Shown: one piece after another, positions 1 through 6,190 of the stretch
Layout of the letters: every line of letters begins with the position of its first letter
Position numbering within the stretch: the stretch's first letter is position 1
Source: Defluviitaleaceae bacterium
GTDB lineage: Bacteria; Bacillota; Clostridia; Lachnospirales; WRAA01
Direction: 5' to 3'
Assembly: GCA_009780445.1 (NCBI GenBank)
Contig: WRAA01000103.1
Span: forward strand, 1 to 7,268
DNA: 7,268 nt
Notes under the pieces: generated by a model
Told to the model about the DNA's origin: nothing
What the model saw: the letters and a program-made list of their open reading frames with translations, nothing else
Databases searched by the model: none
Position numbers and translations under genes: made by a program

Positions 1-2190
1 AAGAGCAACGTACAGCGCGGCCAGCATTATGCGGCCGAGAATCACGGACGCGGCGGCTTCGTGAGCCTGTGTTGTTCCCGCGCCGACATCCTCCGGCTGC
101 CAGCCCGGGTTAAAGTCCGGTCCGTACATCCAGCCGAAGTCGTCCCAGAGCATTCCGTCGTCCCACGGCAAACTCACGGGGATCACGCCGGCGAGCGATT
201 CCTCCTGCACTCCGCCGCCGCCCGGTGTCGGTTCGAACTTCTTCCAGCCGAAGCCCTCGAAGTAGACTTCGCCCCAGGCGTGGCCGAATTCGTTGGAAAC
301 GTCGATATAACCGTACTGATCCGGGAAGGCCTGTACGTTAAAACCTTCGACATAACGCGCCGGCAGGCCGATGGAACGCGCCATCGTCACAAACGCCGAC
401 GCAAAGGACGTGCAGTAGCCCGCTTGCAGGTCGAAGAGGAAGTAGTCCACAAAGTCGCGGTAAGGCGGGGTCGGCCCGGGCGAAAGAGTGTATCGGAAGC
501 GTTGCAAGTGCCTTTCGAGAAGCAGGGCGCGCTCAAAGTCGGTTCGCGCCTCCGCCGTGATAGCTTCCGCCAGGAGGCGCACGCGCTGCGGGAAGTGTTC
601 CGGCAGCTGTGTATACACTTCGTACACCCAGTCCGCGTGCGGTATCAGGTAGTTGCGCAGAAGCTCCGCGTACAGCTCCACATCCTCCGATGTTTCGCTC
701 CTGAATATGACGGAGCCCCACTGGCTGTTCTCCCGTATATCCCATTCGAGAAGCAGGAGCATGTCGTTCAGAACGCCCCTGCGGCTGATGTTTGCCAGCA
801 GATATGTGTCGAACATCGGCGCGAGGTCGTGATGCACCACGCGGTAGTAGGTGTTGCGCGGCATGAGTGCTTCCGACATAATGGTGCCGTGCGCGTCCTG
901 CAAGAAGCCGATGTCCCTGCCCACGCCGTAGACCGCGGAGGGTATGCCGCTGTAGAATGCCGAGAAGGTGCGGAAGTTGCCGATGCTGACGGTGAACTCC
1001 TCGGTGCTTATCATCCTGTAGCCGTAGTCGTGTACGGTGTCTCCGCGTATCGCGCCCATAAGGGCAAGCCGGGCGATATTGCGGTTCGTAAGGAAGTCGA
1101 AGTATGGGATGGATCTGTGTTCGAACCAGCCTTCCTGCACATCCGCGTACATTATCAGCCAGAGCAGGACGCTCGACACCCTGTCGTAAAGCCCGATGTT
1201 CCTGCCGTATCCGAAGGGCATCATCTCGCCGCCAAAGTTGTTAACCCATGCGTAACCCGTATAGGTGTCGAGTATGTTGCCCGTGAGGTACAGCGGCCCG
1301 TCCGCGCGTATGCGCATTATAACGTCGTCGTTCAGCACAACGTCACCGCCGAGGCGTGTCGCGCCCGCGCCGAAACCCGTCTGGGCAAGCGAGAAATGCT
1401 TGGGCCGAAACGCCGCGTGCACCGCTGTCGTCATACGCTCAACAGGTGTCGTCACCAGGGTTGTCGCCATGTTTTCGGCGAAACCTTCCTGCGGCTTAGG
1501 CATGGCGAATGCCGCCAGTATGCAGACAACAACCGCCGGCATGGCATAGAGCGCGAAGTACGACCCGGCCGAGGCGCGTACGTTCTTCCCGGTCTGCAAG
1601 TGTCTGATCAGAACCGCGAGTACGCACAGGGCAAAGGCGTAGAACGCCGGGGAGTAGATGAAGAAGCCGTAGTTGAGCGATACGCCCATGACAAGCACCG
1701 ACACCGACAACAGCGCGAAGAAGCTGAACCGCAGATAGCAGAAAAGCACCACAAACAGCGACATGCCGGAGATGATTGCCCAGGTAATGGCCCGTTCATA
1801 GGCCATGGTGTGCGGCACGGTGCCCGCCGCGAAGTTCACCGCCCCGGCGATAAACTCCATCGCGGAGATCAGAGCCTCCGAAGTGTATTCCGCGACGACA
1901 TACTCCCACGCAAACATGGAAAGAGCCAGAGCCAGCACGCTAAGCACTATCGCAAACACATACTTGTTGTGGAAGGCAAGCCTAAGCGCGGCGGTTACGG
2001 CAAGGGTGGCGGCAAGGTTGCCAAGGTGCTGCTGCTCGAACACCGTATTGCTGATGATGCTGCTTGTGAGGCTCCACGACAGCAGCACCCCCACCGTCAT
2101 CAAGAACACGGTATCGGCAAGCTTCGTATTAGCCGTTATATCTGTGTTGAACGAAAATATCGGACGTGTTGCGGCCTCTGTATTCCGCAC
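1..2190 (-). CDS. TgpA/YebA-like transglutaminase-domain membrane protein (3' end beyond window)
   Basis: An open frame of 730 codons runs from a GTG at 2190-2188 off the left edge, so the C-terminus is missing. The N-terminus (about residues 27-225) holds several hydrophobic segments (about 27-46, 77-95, 133-150, 153-192 and 208-225). A long, probably extracytoplasmic region follows. It ends in a transglutaminase-like core at about 540-655: Cys593 in AGYCTSFASAF, His637 in NEFGHAWGEVYF, and Glu653 in KFEPTPG at the place of the third catalytic residue. A Gly/Asp-rich linker and the start of another membrane helix (from about 712) reach the edge. This layout matches the TgpA/YebA type, where a DUF4129-like tail often follows. 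The GTG start is chosen because GAGGAG lies 8 nt upstream. The gene starts 5 nt after the DUF58 stop, so it is very likely translated from the same mRNA. The activity (protease-like or transglutaminase) and substrate cannot be read from sequence. Family assignment is confident, function is not. Confidence 0.93.
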   Translation of the reverse strand, partial: MRNTEAATRPIFSFNTDITANTKLADTVFLMTVGVLLSWSLTSSIISNTVFEQQHLGNLAATLAVTAALRLAFHNKYVFAIVLSVLALALSMFAWEYVVAEYTSEALISAMEFIAGAVNFAAGTVPHTMAYERAITWAIISGMSLFVVLFCYLRFSFFALLSVSVLVMGVSLNYGFFIYSPAFYAFALCVLAVLIRHLQTGKNVRASAGSYFALYAMPAVVVCILAAFAMPKPQEGFAENMATTLVTTPVERMTTAVHAAFRPKHFSLAQTGFGAGATRLGGDVVLNDDVIMRIRADGPLYLTGNILDTYTGYAWVNNFGGEMMPFGYGRNIGLYDRVSSVLLWLIMYADVQEGWFEHRSIPYFDFLTNRNIARLALMGAIRGDTVHDYGYRMISTEEFTVSIGNFRTFSAFYSGIPSAVYGVGRDIGFLQDAHGTIMSEALMPRNTYYRVVHHDLAPMFDTYLLANISRRGVLNDMLLLLEWDIRENSQWGSVIFRSETSEDVELYAELLRNYLIPHADWVYEVYTQLPEHFPQRVRLLAEAITAEARTDFERALLLERHLQRFRYTLSPGPTPPYRDFVDYFLFDLQAGYCTSFASAFVTMARSIGLPARYVEGFNVQAFPDQYGYIDVSNEFGHAWGEVYFEGFGWKKFEPTPGGGGVQEESLAGVIPVSLPWDDGMLWDDFGWMYGPDFNPGWQPEDVGAGTTQAHEAAASVILGRIMLAALYVAL

Positions 2191-2195
2191 CGTTA

Positions 2196-3338
2196 TCACT
2201 CCTCATAACTTATGCACAGCACGCCCATCTCTTCGAGCTTGGCTATGCCGTCCTTCTCCGAAGCATCCTCCGCGGGCGCAAACACCACTACATTACACCC
2301 GAAGAACACCAGGGTCTTGATGGCCGCGGCGGTGCTGTCTGTAATGTGCTGCAAAAACAGCACCATGCCGGAGGCCTCCGACTGCATCCGCACAATGTTC
2401 GCGAAGTAGTCGTCGAAACGGCCGTAGTCGGCGAACCTTATGCCCGCCGCAACCTTGTACAGATACTCGAAGGCACCCGTTTGTGCGCCGCGTTCGTCCT
2501 TGCCCATGATACGCAGCTCCACGGGGCAGCTCTGGCCGCTTACCTCCGACATAACGCTGACGAGAGCCTCGACCATCAGGTCTTCCCGCTTCATCGCGTC
2601 CTCGCCGTGTAAACCCTTTACGGCGGAGCTGTCGAACACAAGGGAGACGCTTGTTCTCTGCGTGATCTGGAAGTTCTTGCTGATTAACTCGCCCTTCTTC
2701 GCGCTAAGCTTCCAGTGTATCTTCTTGTAGCCGTCGGTGGGCTGGTACTTGCGCAGGTCTGATATTATGCTGTAGTTTTCGTCCTGCATGAAGCTGCGCG
2801 CCTCGGCGGTATCCTGCACCGCCGCCAGCATGGGAAGGCCGCTGACCGGCTTCACCGAAGGATTCACCACAAACTCGACCCCGCCGGCATAACCCTGCCG
2901 GAACTTAAAGAGACCCAGGAAGTCGTACAGAGTGATACTTTCCGCGCCCACGCTGTACACCCCGCGGTACTTCGTCGTTACGTCAAAGGAGACGCTACGG
3001 CTCTTAAACGGCAGCACCGAAAAGCTTCCGTCGTCCGCGTCGGCCTCAAGCGCGGGGCTGCTTGTTCCGAAGGACACGTGTACGTTTGTGCAGAGCAGGA
3101 AGCTCCCGTTGTTAAGCGTGAATATATAACGCACCCTGCCACCCTTCACAACTTCATACGCGCTAAGCTCCTCGCTGATAACAAGCTTGCGGCGCAGAAC
3201 AAGTGTCGCGGCAAGGGATATCAACGGCAGCATAAGAGCCGCGTAGAACGCCGCGTAGGTCATGTTATGTTCGTATATATATACAAGCTGGAACAGCACT
3301 ATCACCACTACGATGTAGGCCAGCCTATTTTTCAGCAC
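2196..3338 (-). CDS. DUF58 domain-containing membrane-anchored protein
   Basis: The 380-residue product has two N-terminal hydrophobic segments (about 7-22 and 28-48). A beta-rich stretch follows, with the YRGVYSVG and YDFLGLF motifs (about 124-144) usual in this family. The DUF58 signature lies at about 193-225, including RKYQPTDGYKKIHWKLSA and GELISKNF. After it, LVFDSSA (233-239) looks like the first strand of a von Willebrand A-like fold, but only part of a metal-site DxSxS motif is visible. Length is normal for the family. The start is a GTG with GGAGG 7 nt upstream; the next Met is residue 26, after the first membrane segment, so the GTG is preferred. The gene lies 12 nt after the MoxR ATPase gene and 5 nt before the transglutaminase gene, the usual order of this module. 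DUF58 proteins are thought to work with MoxR ATPases at the membrane; the molecular role is not established. Confidence 0.95.
   Translation of the reverse strand: MLKNRLAYIVVVIVLFQLVYIYEHNMTYAAFYAALMLPLISLAATLVLRRKLVISEELSAYEVVKGGRVRYIFTLNNGSFLLCTNVHVSFGTSSPALEADADDGSFSVLPFKSRSVSFDVTTKYRGVYSVGAESITLYDFLGLFKFRQGYAGGVEFVVNPSVKPVSGLPMLAAVQDTAEARSFMQDENYSIISDLRKYQPTDGYKKIHWKLSAKKGELISKNFQITQRTSVSLVFDSSAVKGLHGEDAMKREDLMVEALVSVMSEVSGQSCPVELRIMGKDERGAQTGAFEYLYKVAAGIRFADYGRFDDYFANIVRMQSEASGMVLFLQHITDSTAAAIKTLVFFGCNVVVFAPAEDASEKDGIAKLEEMGVLCISYEE
2199..2204 (-). promoter_or_regulatory. Ribosome binding site of the transglutaminase gene, inside the DUF58 3' end
   Basis: GAGGAG on the minus strand is also the last two Glu codons of the DUF58 gene. 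It sits 8 nt before the GTG at 2190. Because the site is coding sequence of the upstream gene, translation of the two genes is probably coupled. It decides the start of the downstream gene. Confidence 0.75.
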
Positions 3339-3345
3339 CTCGCGG

Positions 3346-3350
3346 CCTCC
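3346..3350 (-). promoter_or_regulatory. Ribosome binding site of the DUF58 gene
   Basis: GGAGG lies in the 12-nt gap after the MoxR stop codon (TAG, 3353-3351), 7 nt before GTG 3338-3336. It supports the GTG start. Confidence 0.75.
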
Positions 3351-4289
3351 CTATAACGGCGGTTGTACATTGGTCAACGTATCTTGGATAATGCCCTGCG
3401 GCGTCACCTTGCGCAGCTTGGCTTCCTGTTTCAGCACAAGGCGGTGTTCCGTCACGGGCATGACCATCTTCACAACGTCGTCCGGCACAACATAGTCCCG
3501 CCCGCTGTAATACGCCCAGGCCTGCGCCGCCCTGTACAGGCACAGAGACGCGCGGGGGCTTCCGCCCAGCGAAAGGTTTGGGTTGTCGCGCGTGGCGCGC
3601 ATCAGAGATACGATGTAGTCGTTGATGTTGTCCGCCACGTGAACCTTGCGGACTTCCTCCTGCGCCTGCAGAAGCCGGCCTACATCCGCCACGGCCTCCA
3701 GGCTGTCGATGGGGTCGTCCTCCTTGAAGCGGCTCAGCATCCGGCTTTCGTCAGCCGCATCCGGGTAGCCCAGGGATATACGCATGAAGAAGCGGTCCAG
3801 CTGCGCCTCCGGCAGCGGATATGTTCCCAGGTACTCCACGGGGTTCTGCGTGGCGAACACGATGAAGGGCTGCATTACGGCATAGGTCTTGCCGTCCACC
3901 GTCACCTGATTCTCTTCCATTACTTCCAGCAAGCTGGACTGCGTTTTGGGCGATGTGCGGTTGATCTCGTCTGCCAGCACTATCTGCGCCATTATCGCGC
4001 CCGGCCTGTACTCGAACTCGCCGCTCTTCTGGTTGTAGATCGAAAAGCCTGTGATGTCCGACGGCAGAATGTCCGGCGTAAACTGTATGCGCCTGAACGA
4101 GCAGTCCAGCGACTTTGCGATGGCGTATACAAGGCTTGTCTTGCCCACGCCCGGCACGTCCTCTATCAGCACATGCCCCTTGCAGAGGAAGGAACACACC
4201 GCAAGCTCGATAACCTCTCTCTTGCCGATTATAATGCGCTCCACATTGTCGATGATGCTCTGTATCATGGTTGTTCCGTTGTAGGCCAA
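3351..4289 (-). CDS. MoxR-family AAA+ ATPase
   Basis: A soluble 312-residue ATPase of the MoxR family, thought to act as a chaperone-like motor for protein maturation together with the DUF58 and transglutaminase partners encoded next. Visible motifs, numbered from the TTG start: Walker A EDVPGVGKTS (43-52, Lys50), Walker B IVLADEIN (103-110, Asp107-Glu108), sensor 1 FATQNP (Asn149), arginine-finger region EAQLDRFF (Arg166), and sensor 2 GGSPRAS (Arg246). All ATPase residues are intact and the length is typical. The start is chosen as TTG 4289-4287 because GGAGG lies 7 nt upstream. A longer reading from GTG 4322 (323 residues) has no ribosome binding site and would begin at or before the predicted transcription start. 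The ATG at 4268 has only a weak site. It is the first gene of a three-gene operon transcribed leftward. Confidence 0.95.
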   Translation of the reverse strand: MAYNGTTMIQSIIDNVERIIIGKREVIELAVCSFLCKGHVLIEDVPGVGKTSLVYAIAKSLDCSFRRIQFTPDILPSDITGFSIYNQKSGEFEYRPGAIMAQIVLADEINRTSPKTQSSLLEVMEENQVTVDGKTYAVMQPFIVFATQNPVEYLGTYPLPEAQLDRFFMRISLGYPDAADESRMLSRFKEDDPIDSLEAVADVGRLLQAQEEVRKVHVADNINDYIVSLMRATRDNPNLSLGGSPRASLCLYRAAQAWAYYSGRDYVVPDDVVKMVMPVTEHRLVLKQEAKLRKVTPQGIIQDTLTNVQPPL

Positions 4290-4296
4290 TGTCGTT

Positions 4297-4301
4297 CCTC
4301 C
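4297..4301 (-). promoter_or_regulatory. Ribosome binding site that fixes the MoxR ATPase start at TTG
   Basis: GGAGG on the minus strand is 7 nt before TTG 4289. It is the only strong Shine-Dalgarno sequence near the candidate starts (GTG 4322, TTG 4289, ATG 4268) and lies inside the longer GTG reading, which argues against that reading. Confidence 0.7.
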
Positions 4302-4325
4302 ATTACCGAAGTGTTCGTTCACTTA

Positions 4326-4354
4326 ATAATAGTAGATTTTGCGCGAAAACACAA
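4326..4354 (-). promoter_or_regulatory. Predicted sigma-A type promoter of the MoxR/DUF58/transglutaminase operon
   Basis: On the minus strand, TTGTGT (4354-4349) and TATTAT (4331-4326) are separated by exactly 17 nt. The -10 has one mismatch to TATAAT; the -35 matches TTGACA at three positions, so it is only fair. Transcription would begin near 4319, leaving a leader of about 30 nt to the TTG start. The -35 is the left arm of the inverted repeat at 4347-4368. Prediction only. Confidence 0.5.
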
Positions 4355-4368
4355 GAGGTTTTGTGTTT
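4347..4368. repeat. Inverted repeat in the divergent intergenic region, operator candidate
   Basis: AAACACAA (4347-4354) and TTGTGTTT (4361-4368) are perfect 8-bp inverted arms around a 6-nt spacer, GAGGTT. The repeat lies upstream of both divergent genes, so it is not a terminator. It covers the predicted -35 of the leftward operon and is 22 bp left of the -35 of the rightward DUF554 gene. The form fits a binding site for a dimeric regulator, but no known consensus is recognised. No regulator gene is in the window. Confidence 0.5.
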
Positions 4369-4390
4369 AAATATTGTTACAAAACGCCGG

Positions 4391-4419
4391 TTGCCATGTT
4401 CCGGCAATGCTGATATAAT
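4391..4419 (+). promoter_or_regulatory. Extended -10 promoter of the DUF554 gene
   Basis: TTGCCA (4391-4396, one mismatch to TTGACA), a 17-nt spacer and a perfect TATAAT (4414-4419) preceded by TG at 4411-4412 form a near-consensus vegetative promoter with an extended -10. Transcription would begin near 4426, about 46 nt before the ATG at 4472. This is the strongest promoter match in the window. Confidence 0.75.
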
Positions 4420-4471
4420 CATGCTTGTGAAATAACGAAGTTAACAAAGTAACAAAAGGGGGCGCGGGGCT

Positions 4472-5155
4472 ATGGGGATAACCGGCGCGATAATCAACGC
4501 CTTGGCCATTGTTGCCGGCGGCGCGGTGGGGCTGTTGCTGCGCGGGCGCATAACCGACAAGTTTTCGCAGAGCATCATTCGCGTGCTTGGGCTGTGCGTG
4601 ATTACGATCGGAATGCGCAGCGCGATCGGCGGCGACGTGATGCTGATGGTAGTGTCTCTTGCCGTGGGCGTGTTTATCGGCGAGTACATTCGGATTGACG
4701 ACGGGCTGAACAAGTTCGGTTTATGGGCGCAGGACAGGCTCACGAAGGACAAGAACTCGTCCTTCGCAGAAGGATTCGTCACCACTACCCTGCTCTACTG
4801 CGTGGGCGCGATGGCGATTGTCGGCTCGATCGAGAGCGGCCTGATGGGCGACCTCAGCGTCATCACCACAAAGTCGATACTGGACGGCATCAGCGCGATA
4901 TTCTTCGCCTCGTCCCTGGGTGTCGGCGTGTTGTTCTCGGCGGCGGCGGTGCTTGTGTACCAAGGCACTATCGAGTTCTTCGCGGGGCATTTGCAGGGCG
5001 TGTTTACGTCGGAGCTGGTTACACAGCTTTCGGCCGTTGGCGGCGTGATGATCATGGCCATTGGGCTTAATCTGGCCATAGCCGCCAAGTTCAAGGTGGC
5101 CAACCTCCTGCCCGGCTTCCTTGTGGCCGTGACATATTACTATGTAATTTTATAA
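4472..5155 (+). CDS. DUF554 family membrane protein (YdfK/YqgA type)
   Basis: A 227-residue, strongly hydrophobic protein with about six or seven membrane segments (roughly 4-24, 33-50, 56-73, 103-120, 138-163, 186-204 and 209-227). It shows the conserved pattern of the DUF554 family: an N-terminal GAIINALAIVAGGAVGLLLR, then SLAVGVFIGEYI (62-73), GFVTTTLLYCVGAMAIVGSI (101-120), KSILDGISAIFFASSLGVGV (134-153), YQG (163-165) and GLNLAIAAKFKVANLLPG (198-215). Length is normal. The ATG is preceded by AAGGGGG (4456-4462) at 9 nt. Members such as E. coli YqgA and B. subtilis YdfK have been described as possible transport proteins, but no substrate is established. It is transcribed away from the MoxR operon from its own promoter and lies 85 nt before argC. 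No terminator is visible between them, so some read-through into argC is possible. Confidence 0.95.
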   Translation: MGITGAIINALAIVAGGAVGLLLRGRITDKFSQSIIRVLGLCVITIGMRSAIGGDVMLMVVSLAVGVFIGEYIRIDDGLNKFGLWAQDRLTKDKNSSFAEGFVTTTLLYCVGAMAIVGSIESGLMGDLSVITTKSILDGISAIFFASSLGVGVLFSAAAVLVYQGTIEFFAGHLQGVFTSELVTQLSAVGGVMIMAIGLNLAIAAKFKVANLLPGFLVAVTYYYVIL

Positions 5156-5171
5156 ACTTTCGCGCCGAGGC

Positions 5172-5200
5172 TTGCATAATTATTCAGATTGTGCTATACT
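5172..5200 (+). promoter_or_regulatory. Predicted argC-argJ promoter with extended -10
   Basis: TTGCAT (5172-5177), a 17-nt spacer and TATACT (5195-5200) with TG at 5192-5193 form an extended -10 promoter. The -35 is weak (TTG only), as is common when the -10 is extended. Transcription would begin near 5207, giving a leader of about 34 nt before the argC ATG. The -35 and part of the spacer overlap the ARG-box-like sequence at 5173-5186. Confidence 0.65.
5173..5186 (+). promoter_or_regulatory. Putative ARG box (ArgR/AhrC operator) in the argC promoter
   Basis: TGCATAATTATTCA matches the ARG-box core TGAATWWWWATTCA at 13 of 14 positions, the only mismatch being C at the third position. The halves TGCATAA and TTATTCA are inverted repeats with one mismatch. 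The site covers the -35 and the first part of the spacer of the predicted argC promoter, so a bound ArgR/AhrC hexamer would block RNA polymerase when arginine is abundant. Location, sequence and the genes downstream agree. Only one good box is seen; a weaker 10/14 match at 5143-5156 is not called. Confidence 0.7.
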
Positions 5201-5225
5201 CTGCCATATGCGAGAAGGAAGTGCG

Positions 5226-5232
5226 AAAGGAG
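5226..5232 (+). promoter_or_regulatory. Ribosome binding site of argC
   Basis: AAAGGAG ends 8 nt before ATG 5241 (5 nt before the in-frame GTG 5238). It fixes the argC start at 5241 and excludes the longer in-frame reading from TTG 5172, which starts inside the promoter. Confidence 0.8.
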
Positions 5233-5240
5233 ATCGCGTG

Positions 5241-6179
5241 ATGAACGTGTTTATAGACGGCAACGCCGGCACGACCGGCCTGAAGCTGGAAGAACGCCTG
5301 CGCGGCCGCGGAGACATAACCTTGCTGAAAGTGGACGATGCGCTGCGCAAGGATCAATCCGCGAAGAAGGCGGTTATGGACGAAGCCGACGTTATCTTCC
5401 TGTGCCTGCCGGACGACGCTGCGCGGGAATCGGCCGCGATGGCCGGTGCCGGCGCCATTGTGATAGACGCCTCTACGGCGCACAGGGCGGATCCCGGCTG
5501 GGTCTACGGACTGCCGGAGCTTTCACAGCAACGCCGCCTTGCCGTTAGCCGGGCCACGCGTATAGCCGTGCCGGGCTGTCACGCGTCCGGCTTTATCTCG
5601 ATGGTGTACCCGCTGGTGTCCTCCGGGCTGCTCTCGGCCGGTGCGCGGCTCAACTGCGTGTCCCTTACGGGCTACTCCGGCGGCGGGCGCGGGCTGATAG
5701 ATACATATGAGAACGGCCGCACGCCCGGCGACATGCTGTGCGCGCCGCGCCCCTATGCCCTCGGCCTGACGCACAAGCACCTGCCGGAGATGACGGCGCA
5801 AACGGGGCTGACGCACGAACCGCACTTCTACCCCGTGTGCGGCGATATGGCGCGTGGGATGCTTGTGAGCGTACACCTGTGGGCGGATCAGTTTGCGCAG
5901 GATACGCCGCCCGAAAAGGTGTGGGAGGCCTTGGCGGCGCACTACAGCGGCAGCCGCTTCATAAGGGTGATGCCGCTTGACGGCGAGTCTCCGCTTGACG
6001 GCGGCTTCCTGGACCCAACGGCCTGCAACGGCACCAATGATATGGAAATCTTCGTATTCGGCAATAGCAAGCAGATGCTGCTGGCCGCGCGGCTCGACAA
6101 CCTGGGCAAGGGCGCGTCGGGCGCGGCGGTGCAGTGCATGAACATAGCTTGCGGCATCGAAGAACATCTCGGATTATAG
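5241..6179 (+). CDS. argC: N-acetyl-gamma-glutamyl-phosphate reductase, short (type 2) form
   Basis: ArgC carries out the NADPH-dependent reduction of N-acetyl-glutamyl-5-phosphate to N-acetyl-glutamate-5-semialdehyde, the third step of arginine synthesis, in the cytoplasm. The 312-residue product begins with a Rossmann nucleotide-binding motif, FIDGNAGTTGLKLEERL (4-20). It has the active-site Cys113 in VPGCHASGF, the GYSGGGRG loop (144-151) and a THKHLPEM segment (177-184) that probably holds the catalytic His. The length and the DGNAGTTG and KHLPEM patterns fit the short type 2 ArgC family rather than the roughly 345-residue type 1 enzymes. The ATG at 5241 is chosen from the AAAGGAG at 8 nt; a reading 23 codons longer starts in the promoter and is rejected. 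The stop is 11 nt before argJ, so the two form an operon, probably under ArgR control through the box at 5173-5186. Confidence 0.97.
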   Translation: MNVFIDGNAGTTGLKLEERLRGRGDITLLKVDDALRKDQSAKKAVMDEADVIFLCLPDDAARESAAMAGAGAIVIDASTAHRADPGWVYGLPELSQQRRLAVSRATRIAVPGCHASGFISMVYPLVSSGLLSAGARLNCVSLTGYSGGGRGLIDTYENGRTPGDMLCAPRPYALGLTHKHLPEMTAQTGLTHEPHFYPVCGDMARGMLVSVHLWADQFAQDTPPEKVWEALAAHYSGSRFIRVMPLDGESPLDGGFLDPTACNGTNDMEIFVFGNSKQMLLAARLDNLGKGASGAAVQCMNIACGIEEHLGL

Positions 6180-6190
6180 GAGAGATTGCT

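Noticed and set aside
61..2208. A 715-codon open frame on the plus strand
   Set aside because: It lies antisense to the transglutaminase-like gene. Its product is rich in Arg, His and Val with no recognisable domain, as expected from the opposite strand of a GC-rich gene. The minus-strand protein has clear motifs.
3363..4370. A 335-codon open frame on the plus strand
   Set aside because: Antisense shadow of the MoxR ATPase gene, whose Walker A, Walker B and sensor motifs are all intact on the minus strand.
4442..4457. Tandem 8-bp repeat TAACAAAG/TAACAAAA in the DUF554 leader
   Set aside because: Two short, A-rich, imperfect copies are easily produced by chance, and no known function fits.
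5143..5156. Possible second ARG box TGTAATTTTATAAA
   Set aside because: Only about 10 of 14 positions match, mostly from the AT-rich centre, and it is 30 bp from the good box instead of the usual roughly 21 bp. It also overlaps the end of the DUF554 gene.
5172..5240. Longer argC reading starting at TTG 5172
   Set aside because: It would start within the predicted promoter -35, before the transcription start, and has no ribosome binding site. ATG 5241 has a good one.
5156..5240. Terminator between the DUF554 gene and argC
   Set aside because: No GC-rich hairpin followed by a T-run is visible. The small ACATA/TATGT pairing near 5132-5145 is too weak.
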